The translations under genes and the position numbers were made by a program. From assembly GCA_029262175.1 (NCBI GenBank), contig JAJCZV010000048.1, positions 1-50,480 of the forward strand: a stretch of DNA of 50,480 nucleotides, written 5' to 3'. Source of the DNA: Gemmatimonadota bacterium. GTDB lineage: Bacteria; Gemmatimonadota; Gemmatimonadetes; Palauibacterales; Palauibacteraceae. The notes below the pieces were generated by a model. That model searched no databases. It worked only from the letters and a program-made list of their open reading frames with translations, and was not told the DNA's origin. Positions 8,759 to 17,287 of this stretch are shown in pieces; position 1 is the stretch's first letter; each line of letters begins with the position of its first letter.

Positions 8759-9972
8759 GACGCATCTCTGGCGGCGTCCCAGACATCGCCCAGCCAGCGC
8801 CGGAAGGATTCATCGGGTTCGACGCCGCGTCGCACTACGACCTTGGCCGCCGTATCGAGAAAGGCCTCGCGCCGGGTCTCGACCAGGTCGTCGCCCTGAC
8901 CCCAAGAGAAGGGCGGCACCCATTTGGGGGGCAACTCGGATCCGAAGAGATTCGAACCCGCGCCCACGATCGTCCCGGTGTTGAGCAGCACCCCGATCCC
9001 GGTCTTGGCGTGATCGCCGATCAGGCTTCCGAGTTTTACCAACCCGGTATCGACGGTCCCCTCGGGCGGCCCCACGCGGATCGTTCCGTAGTTGTTCTTG
9101 AGGTCGCTGTTGGTCGTCATCGCGCCCAGGTTCACCCACTGGCCTATATAGGCGTGCCCCAGAAACCCGTCATGCGCCTTGTTGACGTATCCGAGCGCCG
9201 TCACCTCTTCGATCTCTCCACGGATGTAGCAGTACGGTCCTCCGGAAAACGCGGAGACCGAACCCCCGAGCAATCGGCTATGTGCCCCGACGTAGATGGG
9301 GCCGGCCAACCTCGTCCCCATCCGAACCTCCACGTCGTCACCGAGTTCGATGGGACCTTCACGCGTATCGAACAGGCACCCCGGTTCAACGCGGACGCCG
9401 GCCCCCAATCGGATGGGGTTCGAACCGATCACCCAGCAACCCTCGGGCGTGGCGGCGGGGGGAGTGATCGTCGCGGCCAGGTCTGCGGCCAGGCGCTCGG
9501 GACCCCGCGCGACCAAATCCCAAGGCGCGTCGAGCCAGACACCCGGGATCTGATGATCGGCCAGGTCGGCGATGGGAGAGGGCGCATTGAACCAGTCCAC
9601 ATCGGGCGCCTCCCCGTCGGGGCCTGTAACGACACCCGCCAATCGTCCATCGACCCAAAGGTTGCCGGGCTCAGGAGGGAGCACGGCGCCTGGGTCTGGA
9701 ACCGCGCGTGCGCACCAAGACGTGGTCCCGTCTGGAAGGGAGGAAGCGGAGATGACCGGTGGCGCGCCGGCTTCGCAGTAGTTCGATAGCCAGGGTCGGG
9801 ACACGTGTCCCGCGACCCGGGCCGCAAAGACGTTCTCGAGACGCTGCCGGAGCGTCCAACGGCCAAAGCGAAGTTCTCCGCAGGGACGGGTGAGAGCAAA
9901 CGGAGCCCAGCCATCTGATACCGCGTCATCGAACATCACGAACGTTCGTGCGGGGCCGGCATCTCTGGTCAT
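8755..9972 (-). CDS. GlmU-like putative sugar nucleotidyltransferase with left-handed beta-helix
   Basis: A 405-residue protein of the family of GlmU-related proteins found in Bacteroidetes and Gemmatimonadota. The N-terminal part (MFDD, FALTRPCGELRFG) replaces the usual nucleotidyltransferase glycine-rich loop, so catalysis at that site is doubtful. Residues of about 180-350 form hexapeptide repeats (left-handed beta-helix), including LGAMTTNSDLKNNYG, a block characteristic of this family. The start is ATG at 9972, overlapping the manC stop (ATGA); a longer upstream frame is just the manC coding region in another phase. Neighbour manC suggests a role with activated sugars, but the substrate is unknown. 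Confidence 0.82.
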   Translation of the reverse strand: MTRDAGPARTFVMFDDAVSDGWAPFALTRPCGELRFGRWTLRQRLENVFAARVAGHVSRPWLSNYCEAGAPPVISASSLPDGTTSWCARAVPDPGAVLPPEPGNLWVDGRLAGVVTGPDGEAPDVDWFNAPSPIADLADHQIPGVWLDAPWDLVARGPERLAADLAATITPPAATPEGCWVIGSNPIRLGAGVRVEPGCLFDTREGPIELGDDVEVRMGTRLAGPIYVGAHSRLLGGSVSAFSGGPYCYIRGEIEEVTALGYVNKAHDGFLGHAYIGQWVNLGAMTTNSDLKNNYGTIRVGPPEGTVDTGLVKLGSLIGDHAKTGIGVLLNTGTIVGAGSNLFGSELPPKWVPPFSWGQGDDLVETRREAFLDTAAKVVVRRGVEPDESFRRWLGDVWDAARDAS

Positions 9973-11003
9973 GGGTTGCGTGCCTCGAGCTGTTTGATCA
10001 GGACGCCCAATTCCGCGGCACGGTCGCGCGGCATGACCAAGATCTCGCCGTTCGCCTCGACGACCACCAGGTCCGAGACGCCGATGACGGTCGCGCGTGT
10101 CGCCTCCGTCCAAACGATGTTGTTGCGGGCCTCGAGTAGCCGCGCCGAGCCCACGACCGCGTTGTCGGCAGCGTCGGTCCCGCGCGAACGTGCCACGGCG
10201 CTCCATACGCCCAGGTCATCCCATTCAAACCGCGCTTCGATGGTCGCGACCCGCCCGGCGCGTTCCATGACCGCATCGTCGATGGCGACGGGCTCGGTCG
10301 TTTCGAAGAAGCGCTGGACGTCTCCCGACGCCAAAGCCGGCAAGGCGTCTCTCATCTCGGGCGAATGCTCGCGGATCGCATCGAGAAGATCCGCGCAGCG
10401 CCAGATGAAGATGCCCGAGTTCCAGAGGTGCTCCCCGGATTTCTGGTAGCGCACGGCATCCGCGTGATCGGGTTTCTCGACAAACTCCAAAACCTCGTAC
10501 GAGCCGTTCCCGAGGTCTTGTCCGAGGTGCACGTGGCCATAGCCGGTCTCGGGTCGGGTCGGGCGCACCCCAATGCAACAAAGATATCCATCGTTGGCGC
10601 GGACGATCGCCTCCGCCAAGGTCTCGCGCAGACCTTCGAAGGGGACGATCCGGTGATCCGAGTGCATCGAGATCATGACGGCGCCCGGGGCCTCGCGTTC
10701 GATACAATGCGCCGCCCAGGCCAGCGCGGGACCGGTTCCGCGGGCCATCGGCTCCCTGAGCGGCGCGACACCGTGGGCCGTCAAGGCCTCGCTCATGAGC
10801 CCTACGAAATGCTCGGAGGCCACGACACGGACCCGGGGCGCCCCGACCAACTTCACGGCGCGCTCGAGTGTCTCATCGATCAGCGGCGTGGGGCCGGCAA
10901 GGGGAAGTAGCTGTTTGGGTCGATCCGGGGTCGAAGCCGGCCAGAAGCGACTTCCAACGCCCCCAGCGAGGATCGCGGCGTACGCGTTGAGCTTCGCGGA
11001 CAT
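9969..11003 (-). CDS. manC: Mannose-1-phosphate guanylyltransferase
   Basis: Forms GDP-mannose from mannose 1-phosphate and GTP for cell-surface glycans. The 344-residue protein shows the nucleotide loop LAGGVGSRFWPAS (residues 12-24), then RPKQLLPL with the conserved Lys30, and EFVEKPD plus WNSGIF for sugar binding. Its C-terminal part fits the short ManC type without the isomerase domain. ATG start follows the purine-rich GAAAGAGAGAG. It leads the operon manC, GlmU-like, MBL hydrolase and faces the divergent lipoprotein gene across 157 bases. Confidence 0.9.
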   Translation of the reverse strand: MSAKLNAYAAILAGGVGSRFWPASTPDRPKQLLPLAGPTPLIDETLERAVKLVGAPRVRVVASEHFVGLMSEALTAHGVAPLREPMARGTGPALAWAAHCIEREAPGAVMISMHSDHRIVPFEGLRETLAEAIVRANDGYLCCIGVRPTRPETGYGHVHLGQDLGNGSYEVLEFVEKPDHADAVRYQKSGEHLWNSGIFIWRCADLLDAIREHSPEMRDALPALASGDVQRFFETTEPVAIDDAVMERAGRVATIEARFEWDDLGVWSAVARSRGTDAADNAVVGSARLLEARNNIVWTEATRATVIGVSDLVVVEANGEILVMPRDRAAELGVLIKQLEARNP

Positions 11004-11124
11004 GGCTCTCTCTTTCCCGTCCTCCGTCCAGTCCGGCGTAGGCTACACCCCGAACTACCCGTCGTGAGCCGGCAGCGACGCGGCCAAGCTACCGCGGACG
11101 AGGATTCCGCGCCACGCCGAATTC

Positions 11125-11140
11125 CTTGCTCGGGAGCAAG
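11125..11140. repeat. Inverted repeat between manC and the lipoprotein gene
   Basis: CTTGCTC, two bases, GAGCAAG: 7-bp perfect arms. It lies 20 bases upstream of the lipoprotein start in a divergent intergenic region, a place where an operator could act, but a small mRNA hairpin is equally possible. Confidence 0.4.
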
Positions 11141-11160
11141 CCGAACCACAGGTTTCAGTG

Positions 11161-11718
11161 ATGATGAGACAACGGGCGAAGTACCTGATGATCGCGGTTG
11201 CCGTCGGCGCCGTCATGGGCGCGTGCGACGATCCATTCGCGGCCTTCTTGGCGGATGTGCCGACCATACCGACCGAGGCGACCCTGTTCGACCTCACCAC
11301 GGGGCGACTCGAGGATCCGCCCGCCTACGATATCATTTTGGAAACCACCGTCCGGGTGGATCAGTCCAGCCAATGGGATTTTCTGTTTCAAATCGACGCC
11401 GGGGGCCCTCAGTTCGTTCCGTTCTCGGCCGCCACGGATAGCACCAGCGACTCGGGTCTGGTGCGCGCGTCCGCTTCGTTCGAGGCGACCCTGAATGCGC
11501 CGTCGGAGGGCTACACCATCGCCCAGCCGCTCTCGATCAGCGTGGGAGACGTTTTCGTCGTGCGAAGCCGAGCCGACCGGACGCTGGCCTGTAGCCGCTT
11601 TGCCAAGATCGAGATCCTCGAGATCGATGTGGTCGCGGGCACGGTGATGTTTCGATTGCTGGGGAACCCGAACTGCGGGGACACGGTGCTCGAGCCCGGG
11701 ATGCACGGCTCGTTTTGA
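11161..11718 (+). CDS. Predicted lipoprotein of unknown function
   Basis: A 185-residue protein starting MMRQRAKYLMIAVAV, with a hydrophobic signal and a lipobox-like AVMGAC around residues 17-22, so it is probably lipid-anchored at the envelope. The mature part is mostly beta-like with two further cysteines (in LACSR and NPNCGD) that could form a disulfide. I recognise no family. The GTG at 11158 or either of two ATG codons could be the start; ribosome binding sequence is weak. It is followed after 15 bases by serS but need not be related to it. Confidence 0.7.
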   Translation: MMRQRAKYLMIAVAVGAVMGACDDPFAAFLADVPTIPTEATLFDLTTGRLEDPPAYDIILETTVRVDQSSQWDFLFQIDAGGPQFVPFSAATDSTSDSGLVRASASFEATLNAPSEGYTIAQPLSISVGDVFVVRSRADRTLACSRFAKIEILEIDVVAGTVMFRLLGNPNCGDTVLEPGMHGSF

Positions 11719-11733
11719 CGCGGGCTTGATCCT

Positions 11734-13056
11734 TTGCTTGACCTAAAGACACTGCGCAGCGATCCGGACGCCGTCGTGCACGCCATGGAACGGCGGGGCG
11801 ACCAGAACGCGCTCGCCCTGATTCCGCAGATCCTCGCCGCCGACGCAGAGAGACGCCGACTAATCGGCGAAGTCGAAGCGCTCAAGGCAGAGCGGAACGT
11901 CGCTTCGAAGGCGATCGGAGAAGCCAAGTCTTCGGGGCAAGACGCGGGTCCGCAGATCGAAGCGATGCAAGCCGTCGCAGCGAAGATCAAAGAGCTGGAC
12001 ACCCCGCTCGGCGAGATCGAACGCACCATCCGTAGCGCCATGCTGCAAATCCCGAACATTCCCGACGAACGCGTTCCGCCGGGCGAGGAAGGGCAGGGCC
12101 GGACCATCGCCGAATGGGGTACACCGCGGAAGGATCAGGTGCCTCCGCATTGGGAAATCGGGGCTTCGCACGGGTACACCGACGGGATGGCGTCCGCGTA
12201 CCCCGGGGGCCGGCCGCCGGCCATCGACCTCGAGCGGGGGGCGAAGATCGCCGGCGCAGGCTTTCCTCTTCTGGTGGGTGGAGGGGCTCGCTTGAGTCGT
12301 GCGCTCGTTCAGTTCATGCTGGATTTGCACGTGCGCGAACACGGCTATCTCGAGATCCTACCGCCCTTCCTCGTTTCCAGAGAATCGATGACGGCGACCG
12401 GTCATATTCCGAAGTTCGAGGAAGATGCGTACCGCACGGATCCCGACGACCTTTTTCTCGTGCCGACCGCCGAAGTGCCTCTCACCAACCTGCACCGAGA
12501 CGAGATCTTGGAGGCAGTAGACCTTCCACTCGCCTACGTCTCGCACACGCCGTGTTTCCGACGCGAGGCCGGCGCTGCCGGGAAGGACACACGCGGGCTG
12601 TTGCGCGTGCATCAATTCGACAAGGTGGAACTCGTTCGCGTCTGCAGAGCGGAGGACACGGTCGAGCAGCATGAACTCCTGACCCGACACGCCGAACGCG
12701 TCTTGGAGTTGCTTGAGCTTCCGTACCGGCGGGTTCTTCTTCCGCTCGGCGACCTCGGGTTTGCCAACGCCATCACTTACGACCTCGAGATTTGGGCGCC
12801 CGGTGTCGGGGGTTGGTTGGAGATTTCGAGCTGCTCCTCGTACACGGATTTCCAGGCTCGACGAGGAAACATCAGATATCGGCCGGCTCCAGGAGAGAGC
12901 CCGCAGTTCGTGCACACGTTGAACGGGTCCGCCTTGGCCCTGGCGCGGTTGTTGGTCGTGGTACTCGAGCACGGATACCGGGAGGGCGGGGGCGTAGAGC
13001 TTCCCGAGATTCTGCACCCGTATCTCGGGTTCGAGCGACTCGGACCCATCGCGTGA
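11734..13056 (+). CDS. serS: Seryl-tRNA synthetase
   Basis: Class II synthetase charging tRNA-Ser. The 440-residue protein starts with MLDLKTLRSDPD, has the N-terminal coiled-coil arm (about 30-110) that grips the tRNA variable loop, motif 2 with PCFRREAGAAGKDTRG, and motif 3 ending in NGSALALARLLV. The serine-pocket block EISSCSSYTDFQARR is intact. The start is TTG, as no ATG or GTG stands in the right place. A histidine kinase follows after 33 bases. Confidence 0.96.
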   Translation: MLDLKTLRSDPDAVVHAMERRGDQNALALIPQILAADAERRRLIGEVEALKAERNVASKAIGEAKSSGQDAGPQIEAMQAVAAKIKELDTPLGEIERTIRSAMLQIPNIPDERVPPGEEGQGRTIAEWGTPRKDQVPPHWEIGASHGYTDGMASAYPGGRPPAIDLERGAKIAGAGFPLLVGGGARLSRALVQFMLDLHVREHGYLEILPPFLVSRESMTATGHIPKFEEDAYRTDPDDLFLVPTAEVPLTNLHRDEILEAVDLPLAYVSHTPCFRREAGAAGKDTRGLLRVHQFDKVELVRVCRAEDTVEQHELLTRHAERVLELLELPYRRVLLPLGDLGFANAITYDLEIWAPGVGGWLEISSCSSYTDFQARRGNIRYRPAPGESPQFVHTLNGSALALARLLVVVLEHGYREGGGVELPEILHPYLGFERLGPIA

Positions 13057-13089
13057 ACGTGGCCGCGACGTTCGAGGTCGAGGAGGGAC

Positions 13090-14319
13090 GTGCACGGATC
13101 TAGTGTAAGTCGCCGGGGAGCAGCTCTCACCGTGGGCGCCCTCTTCGCGGGCGTGCTGGGCTCCTTTCTCATCTTCACCCAGCAGCAAGCCGCGGTCATG
13201 CGTCGGGACGCGGACCTGCTCGAGCAATTGAATGTTCTCAACATCGCGGCCTCGGAGGTCGGGACGCTCGAAGAACGCGACGAAATCTGGAACCAGGCCG
13301 CGGCTCTGGTCTTGGCGGCCATGGGTCGGCTCCGTATTCCAACCGTGCTGACAGATACGCTCGGCAACATCCAGAGCTACTCGTTCCTGCCGGACGACTT
13401 CCCGACGTTGTCCGATGGCAGCACGCCAGACCCCCAAGCGCTTCGCGAGTATGCCGTGGCACTGGATGCCGAGCGCGAACACATCGCGATTTCGGGTTCG
13501 CAGATCCACTTCGGGGAACCCCAGACGCTACGGCGCTTGAGCTGGATTCCGTACCTGCAGATCGCCTCGCTGATCGTGGTCGTCGGAGGCGGCGCATGGC
13601 TGATCCTCACGTCGTTCAGAAGCGAGCGCGAGCGTATCTGGTCCGCCATGGCGCGCGAGTCGGCTCACCAGATGGGGACGCCCTTGAGTTCGCTCGTGGG
13701 TTGGTTGGAGGTGTTGGAGACCAAGCAGCCGCGTGAAGGCAAGACGCCGGGCGAACCGGACCTCGTCGATGAGATGGCGGCCGACGTACAGCGTCTACAA
13801 AAGGTCTCGCGTCGGTTCGAATTGATCGGACGGAAGACCAAACTCGAGGCCGTGTCCGTGCGGGCGACGGTGGACCACCTTCGGCGCTATTTCGAAGCTC
13901 GGCTTCCGACGCTCAGCGACGCAGGTAAGATCGACATCGAGGTCAAGATCGAATCGGATGCACCCGACGTATTGGGGAACGACACCTTGCTGGAATGGGC
14001 CTTCGAGAACTTGATCAAGAACGCCATGGACGCGCTGGCACCCGACGGCGGCCGCATCGTCATATCCTATTTGGGTCCCAACGGTCGGCGCTCGATCTTT
14101 CGAGTTCGCGACACGGGCCCGGGCGTTCAGGCTGGGGTCCGAGACAAGATCTTCGATATTGGGGTGACCACCAAGGAGCGGGGCTGGGGCGTGGGGCTGT
14201 CGCTGACCAAGCGGATCATAGAGGACATGCACGACGGGACCATCCAACTCGAGGACAGAGCCGGCGGCGCGAGCTTCCGCATCGAACTGCCGCACGTGCC
14301 GACGGGCCGTAGAGCTTGA
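13090..14319 (+). CDS. Sensor histidine kinase
   Basis: A 409-residue membrane kinase with two transmembrane helices (about 10-31 and 155-175) enclosing a roughly 120-residue periplasmic sensor without a recognised domain. The phospho-acceptor His193 is in ESAHQMGTP. The catalytic domain shows the N box ENLIKNAMDAL, G1 DTGPGV and G2 GWGVGLSL. No response regulator gene is adjacent, so it is an orphan here. The GTG start at 13090 sits only three bases after a strong AGGAGG, unusually close. The stop overlaps the uvrD start (TTGA). Confidence 0.88.
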   Translation: MHGSSVSRRGAALTVGALFAGVLGSFLIFTQQQAAVMRRDADLLEQLNVLNIAASEVGTLEERDEIWNQAAALVLAAMGRLRIPTVLTDTLGNIQSYSFLPDDFPTLSDGSTPDPQALREYAVALDAEREHIAISGSQIHFGEPQTLRRLSWIPYLQIASLIVVVGGGAWLILTSFRSERERIWSAMARESAHQMGTPLSSLVGWLEVLETKQPREGKTPGEPDLVDEMAADVQRLQKVSRRFELIGRKTKLEAVSVRATVDHLRRYFEARLPTLSDAGKIDIEVKIESDAPDVLGNDTLLEWAFENLIKNAMDALAPDGGRIVISYLGPNGRRSIFRVRDTGPGVQAGVRDKIFDIGVTTKERGWGVGLSLTKRIIEDMHDGTIQLEDRAGGASFRIELPHVPTGRRA

Positions 14320-16610
14320 ACGCACCCTCGCTCAACCCGGAGCAGCTCGAAGCCGTCGCTCACCCGGACGGACCGTTGCTGGTCCTCGCCGGTGCGGGTT
14401 CGGGTAAGACGCGAGTGCTCACTGCGCGCGTGGCGCGTCTGATCGACGATGGCCTCGAACCGGATCGGATCCTCGCGGTCACATTTACGAACAAGGCGGC
14501 TGGCGAGTTGCGGGAGCGAATCGAAGCGCTCACCGGGCACGGCCCGCGCGGACTGTGGGTCGGCACGTTTCACTCGATCGCGGCGCGCCTGCTCCGACGC
14601 GAGGCGCCTCACACGACCCGCGACCGATCGTTCACGATCTACGATGAGGACGACTCCATTCGGGCGTTGAAAGACGTCATGGAATCGGCCGGATACGATC
14701 CGAAACGTTGGTCTCCACGCGCGGTGCGAAATCGAATCTCCGCCGCCAAGAACGCGCTCGTGTCTCCCTCGGAGTACACGCCCGAGCCCTTTGATCTTCT
14801 GGCCGGCGTCGTTGGCGCGGTGTACTCCGGGTATCAGGACGTGCTCGCGAGGCGCAACGCGTATGACTTCGATGACTTGCTGTTCGAGTCGGTCCGACTG
14901 CTTGAAGGCGAAGTCGGAGAGCGCTACGCCTCTCGATTTGCACATGTGCTTGTCGATGAGTATCAAGACACCAACCACGCTCAGTACCGGATGGTCAAAG
15001 CGCTGGCCCGCCGGCACCGCAATCTCTGCGTTGTCGGCGATGACGATCAGTCGATTTACGGCTGGCGCGGCGCGGACCTCAACAACATCCTCGACTTTGA
15101 ACGAGACTTCGAAGGGGCGCACGTGGTGCGTCTCGAGCGCAACTACCGATCGACCGCGGCGATACTGGAAGTGGCCAACGCGGTGATCGCGTGCAACGTG
15201 GCTCGCAAACCCAAACGCCTCATCGCTCAACGGGAAGCCGGGGATCCGATCCAAGTCGTGCGGTGCGGAGATGAGCGACAGGAGGCGAGCTCTGTCGCGG
15301 CCGAGATCGAACGACTGCGAGGTAGTAAGGACCCGGACCAATTTGCGGTTCTGTATCGAACCAACGCGCAGTCGCGCGCTTTCGAAGAAGCGTTCCGACG
15401 GTCGGGTATCCCGTATCGAATCGTCGGCGGAGTCCCGTTCTACGATCGGCGGGAAATCAAAGACGTGCTGGCCTATCTGCGGTTGGCGGTCAATCCGTCC
15501 GATGATGCCGCGTTTCAGCGGGCCATCGGGTGGCCCCGTCGAGGCGTCGGCGCAAAGAGCTTGGAGCGGTTGGCTCAGTCCGCCAATGAGCACGACGAAC
15601 CTCTGCTGACCGCGGCCGCGCGAGCGGCCGAGATCGCCGGTTTGTCGAAAACGGCGACCCGCGGACTGCGGCAGCTCGTCGATGGGATGGATCTGGTGCG
15701 CGAGACCTTGCCTTCGTCCACGGCGAAGGAGGCGTTGGAGCGCTGCGTGGCGACCTTCGGTCTCGCTACCGCACTGGCCGATGAGGAAGATGGTGCCGAC
15801 CGATTGGAGAACGTGAGCGAACTGTTTGCGACAGCCGCGCTGTTCGATCGGGAAGACATCGATGATGCGGTAGAAGAGGCCAACGATCTGGAGTTGTATC
15901 TCCAGACCATCGCGCTCCGATCCGATTTGGATCAGGCCGATTTCGATGGAAACGCCGTGACGTTCATGACCCTCCACAACGCCAAGGGGCTCGAGTTCCC
16001 GGTCGTGTTCTTAGCCGGACTCGAAGAAGGGCTGTTCCCCCTGTCGCGTGCGATGGAGACCGAAGAGGGTGTGGAGGAAGAGCGCCGTCTGTTCTATGTC
16101 GGGGTAACGCGCGCCATGGATTCGTTGTGGCTGTCCTACGCGGACCAACGCTGGCGAGCCGGGATGGAGAGTCGCTCTGCCCCCTCGAGCTTTCTTGATG
16201 AACTCCCGGAAGAACACATCCAAACGCGTCTGGCATCCGGATTCCGCGTGCGACCCGACCGCGCGTGGCGAGACCCCGCCCTCAAGCGAGACCGCTCAGC
16301 CGACCCCCGGACCGTACGGCCCAGAAGTCCGGCCCCCGCCGCGCCTGGAGGATCATCCTTTTCCTGGCACCGGGAAGCAGCCAGACCGAAGGACAGCGCC
16401 AAACAGGATGGAGAGCTGCACTACGACTACGAAGACTCTCAGGTCCCGCTCCAATTGGTACCGGGCGTGCGCATCATGCACCCGCGATTCGGAGCTGGAG
16501 AGGTGTTGACCGTGCAGGGATTCGGCCAAGACACGAAGGCAGAGATCGAGTTCGAAGAAGTGGGACGCAAGAAGGTGATCGTCGCATATGCGGGCTTGCG
16601 ACCGGCCTGA
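14316..16610 (+). CDS. ATP-dependent DNA helicase of the UvrD/PcrA family
   Basis: Superfamily 1A 3'-5' helicase for repair and removal of blocked complexes. The 764-residue protein has the Q motif (NPEQLEAV), Walker A GAGSGKT near residue 27, motif II VDEYQDTN, motif III GDDDQSIYGWRGA, and motifs V/VI (TLHNAKGLEFP, VGVTRAM). The C-terminal PGVRIMHPRFGAGEV block is the Tudor-like RNA-polymerase-binding segment of PcrA, which favours PcrA over Rep. The start is TTG, overlapping the kinase stop by four bases. The end lies two bases from the convergent DUF948 gene. Confidence 0.93.
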   Translation: MNAPSLNPEQLEAVAHPDGPLLVLAGAGSGKTRVLTARVARLIDDGLEPDRILAVTFTNKAAGELRERIEALTGHGPRGLWVGTFHSIAARLLRREAPHTTRDRSFTIYDEDDSIRALKDVMESAGYDPKRWSPRAVRNRISAAKNALVSPSEYTPEPFDLLAGVVGAVYSGYQDVLARRNAYDFDDLLFESVRLLEGEVGERYASRFAHVLVDEYQDTNHAQYRMVKALARRHRNLCVVGDDDQSIYGWRGADLNNILDFERDFEGAHVVRLERNYRSTAAILEVANAVIACNVARKPKRLIAQREAGDPIQVVRCGDERQEASSVAAEIERLRGSKDPDQFAVLYRTNAQSRAFEEAFRRSGIPYRIVGGVPFYDRREIKDVLAYLRLAVNPSDDAAFQRAIGWPRRGVGAKSLERLAQSANEHDEPLLTAAARAAEIAGLSKTATRGLRQLVDGMDLVRETLPSSTAKEALERCVATFGLATALADEEDGADRLENVSELFATAALFDREDIDDAVEEANDLELYLQTIALRSDLDQADFDGNAVTFMTLHNAKGLEFPVVFLAGLEEGLFPLSRAMETEEGVEEERRLFYVGVTRAMDSLWLSYADQRWRAGMESRSAPSSFLDELPEEHIQTRLASGFRVRPDRAWRDPALKRDRSADPRTVRPRSPAPAAPGGSSFSWHREAARPKDSAKQDGELHYDYEDSQVPLQLVPGVRIMHPRFGAGEVLTVQGFGQDTKAEIEFEEVGRKKVIVAYAGLRPA

Positions 16611-16612
16611 TC

Positions 16613-17074
16613 CTAGCGGCGCCCTCCGATGGCTCGCGTCAGGCGGCGCGCCTTGGACGCCTTCTTCTTGGTCCGGCGAAAGCCTCGCAGCAACGAGGCA
16701 GTGGAGAGAAACGTTTCCTCCGCCTCTTCCTGAACGACCTCGAGCAGCGCCGCGACCTCCGACACACGGGTCTCTACCAAATCGACCATCCGTTCCGTGG
16801 ACTCGGTGGCGTTGCGGAGGGCGAGGCCCACCTCGTCTGCATCGCCTTTTAGTCGTGTCGCGATTTGGCTTGCCTGCTCGCTGGCCCGCTCGACGTTGGT
16901 GAGCACCGGTTGGAGACGCTTGTTCAACTCTCCCACGGCACCAGAGACTTGGCCAAGCGGCTCTCGCGCCTTCCGAAGCAGACCGATCGCGTAGATGATG
17001 CTTACGAGGATCGCGAGGGCGATCACCACCCACAGGCCCATGCCCACGACGATCATTGTCTCGTATGTGTTCAC
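16613..17074 (-). CDS. DUF948-type membrane protein with coiled coil
   Basis: A 153-residue protein with one N-terminal transmembrane helix (about 8-30, VGMGLWVVIALAILVSIIYA) followed by a long amphipathic coiled coil (about 35-125) and a strongly basic tail rich in R and K. This is the layout of DUF948 (YtxG-like) proteins, some of which are stress-linked in Firmicutes. The GTG start at 17074 is preceded by GGAGGAG at ideal distance; the longer upstream frame has no such site. Function unknown. It is transcribed towards uvrD with almost no gap. Confidence 0.75.
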   Translation of the reverse strand: MNTYETMIVVGMGLWVVIALAILVSIIYAIGLLRKAREPLGQVSGAVGELNKRLQPVLTNVERASEQASQIATRLKGDADEVGLALRNATESTERMVDLVETRVSEVAALLEVVQEEAEETFLSTASLLRGFRRTKKKASKARRLTRAIGGRR

Positions 17075-17125
17075 GACGCTCCTCCACCGTCCGCCCTTAG
17101 CGGACCATCCCGGTCTGTCGCGGGT

Positions 17126-17145
17126 TTTCCAGTCCAGCCTGGAAA
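17126..17145. promoter_or_regulatory. Inverted repeat and possible -10 box upstream of murA
   Basis: TTTCCAG, six bases, CTGGAAA gives perfect 7-bp arms. Immediately downstream TATAGG (17147-17152) could be a -10 element for murA, placing the repeat across the spacer, where a repressor could block polymerase. No good -35 is visible, so this is a weak call. Confidence 0.35.
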
Positions 17146-17287
17146 GTATAGGTCTGAGCTTCGGAGGGCTCAACCGCGTTGGCCGATCCCGTGACGCCAA
17201 CTACCTTTGGCTCGAGGCGCAAAGAACGGGCCCCGCACCGCCACGCGGGGTCGGCAAACCGGGCGGCCCCGGAGAATGCAGAGGTCA

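Noticed and set aside
14127..15977. 616-codon open frame on the minus strand within uvrD
   Set aside because: It is antisense to a gene with all helicase motifs; the translation has no family pattern and long antisense frames are expected in GC-rich coding DNA.
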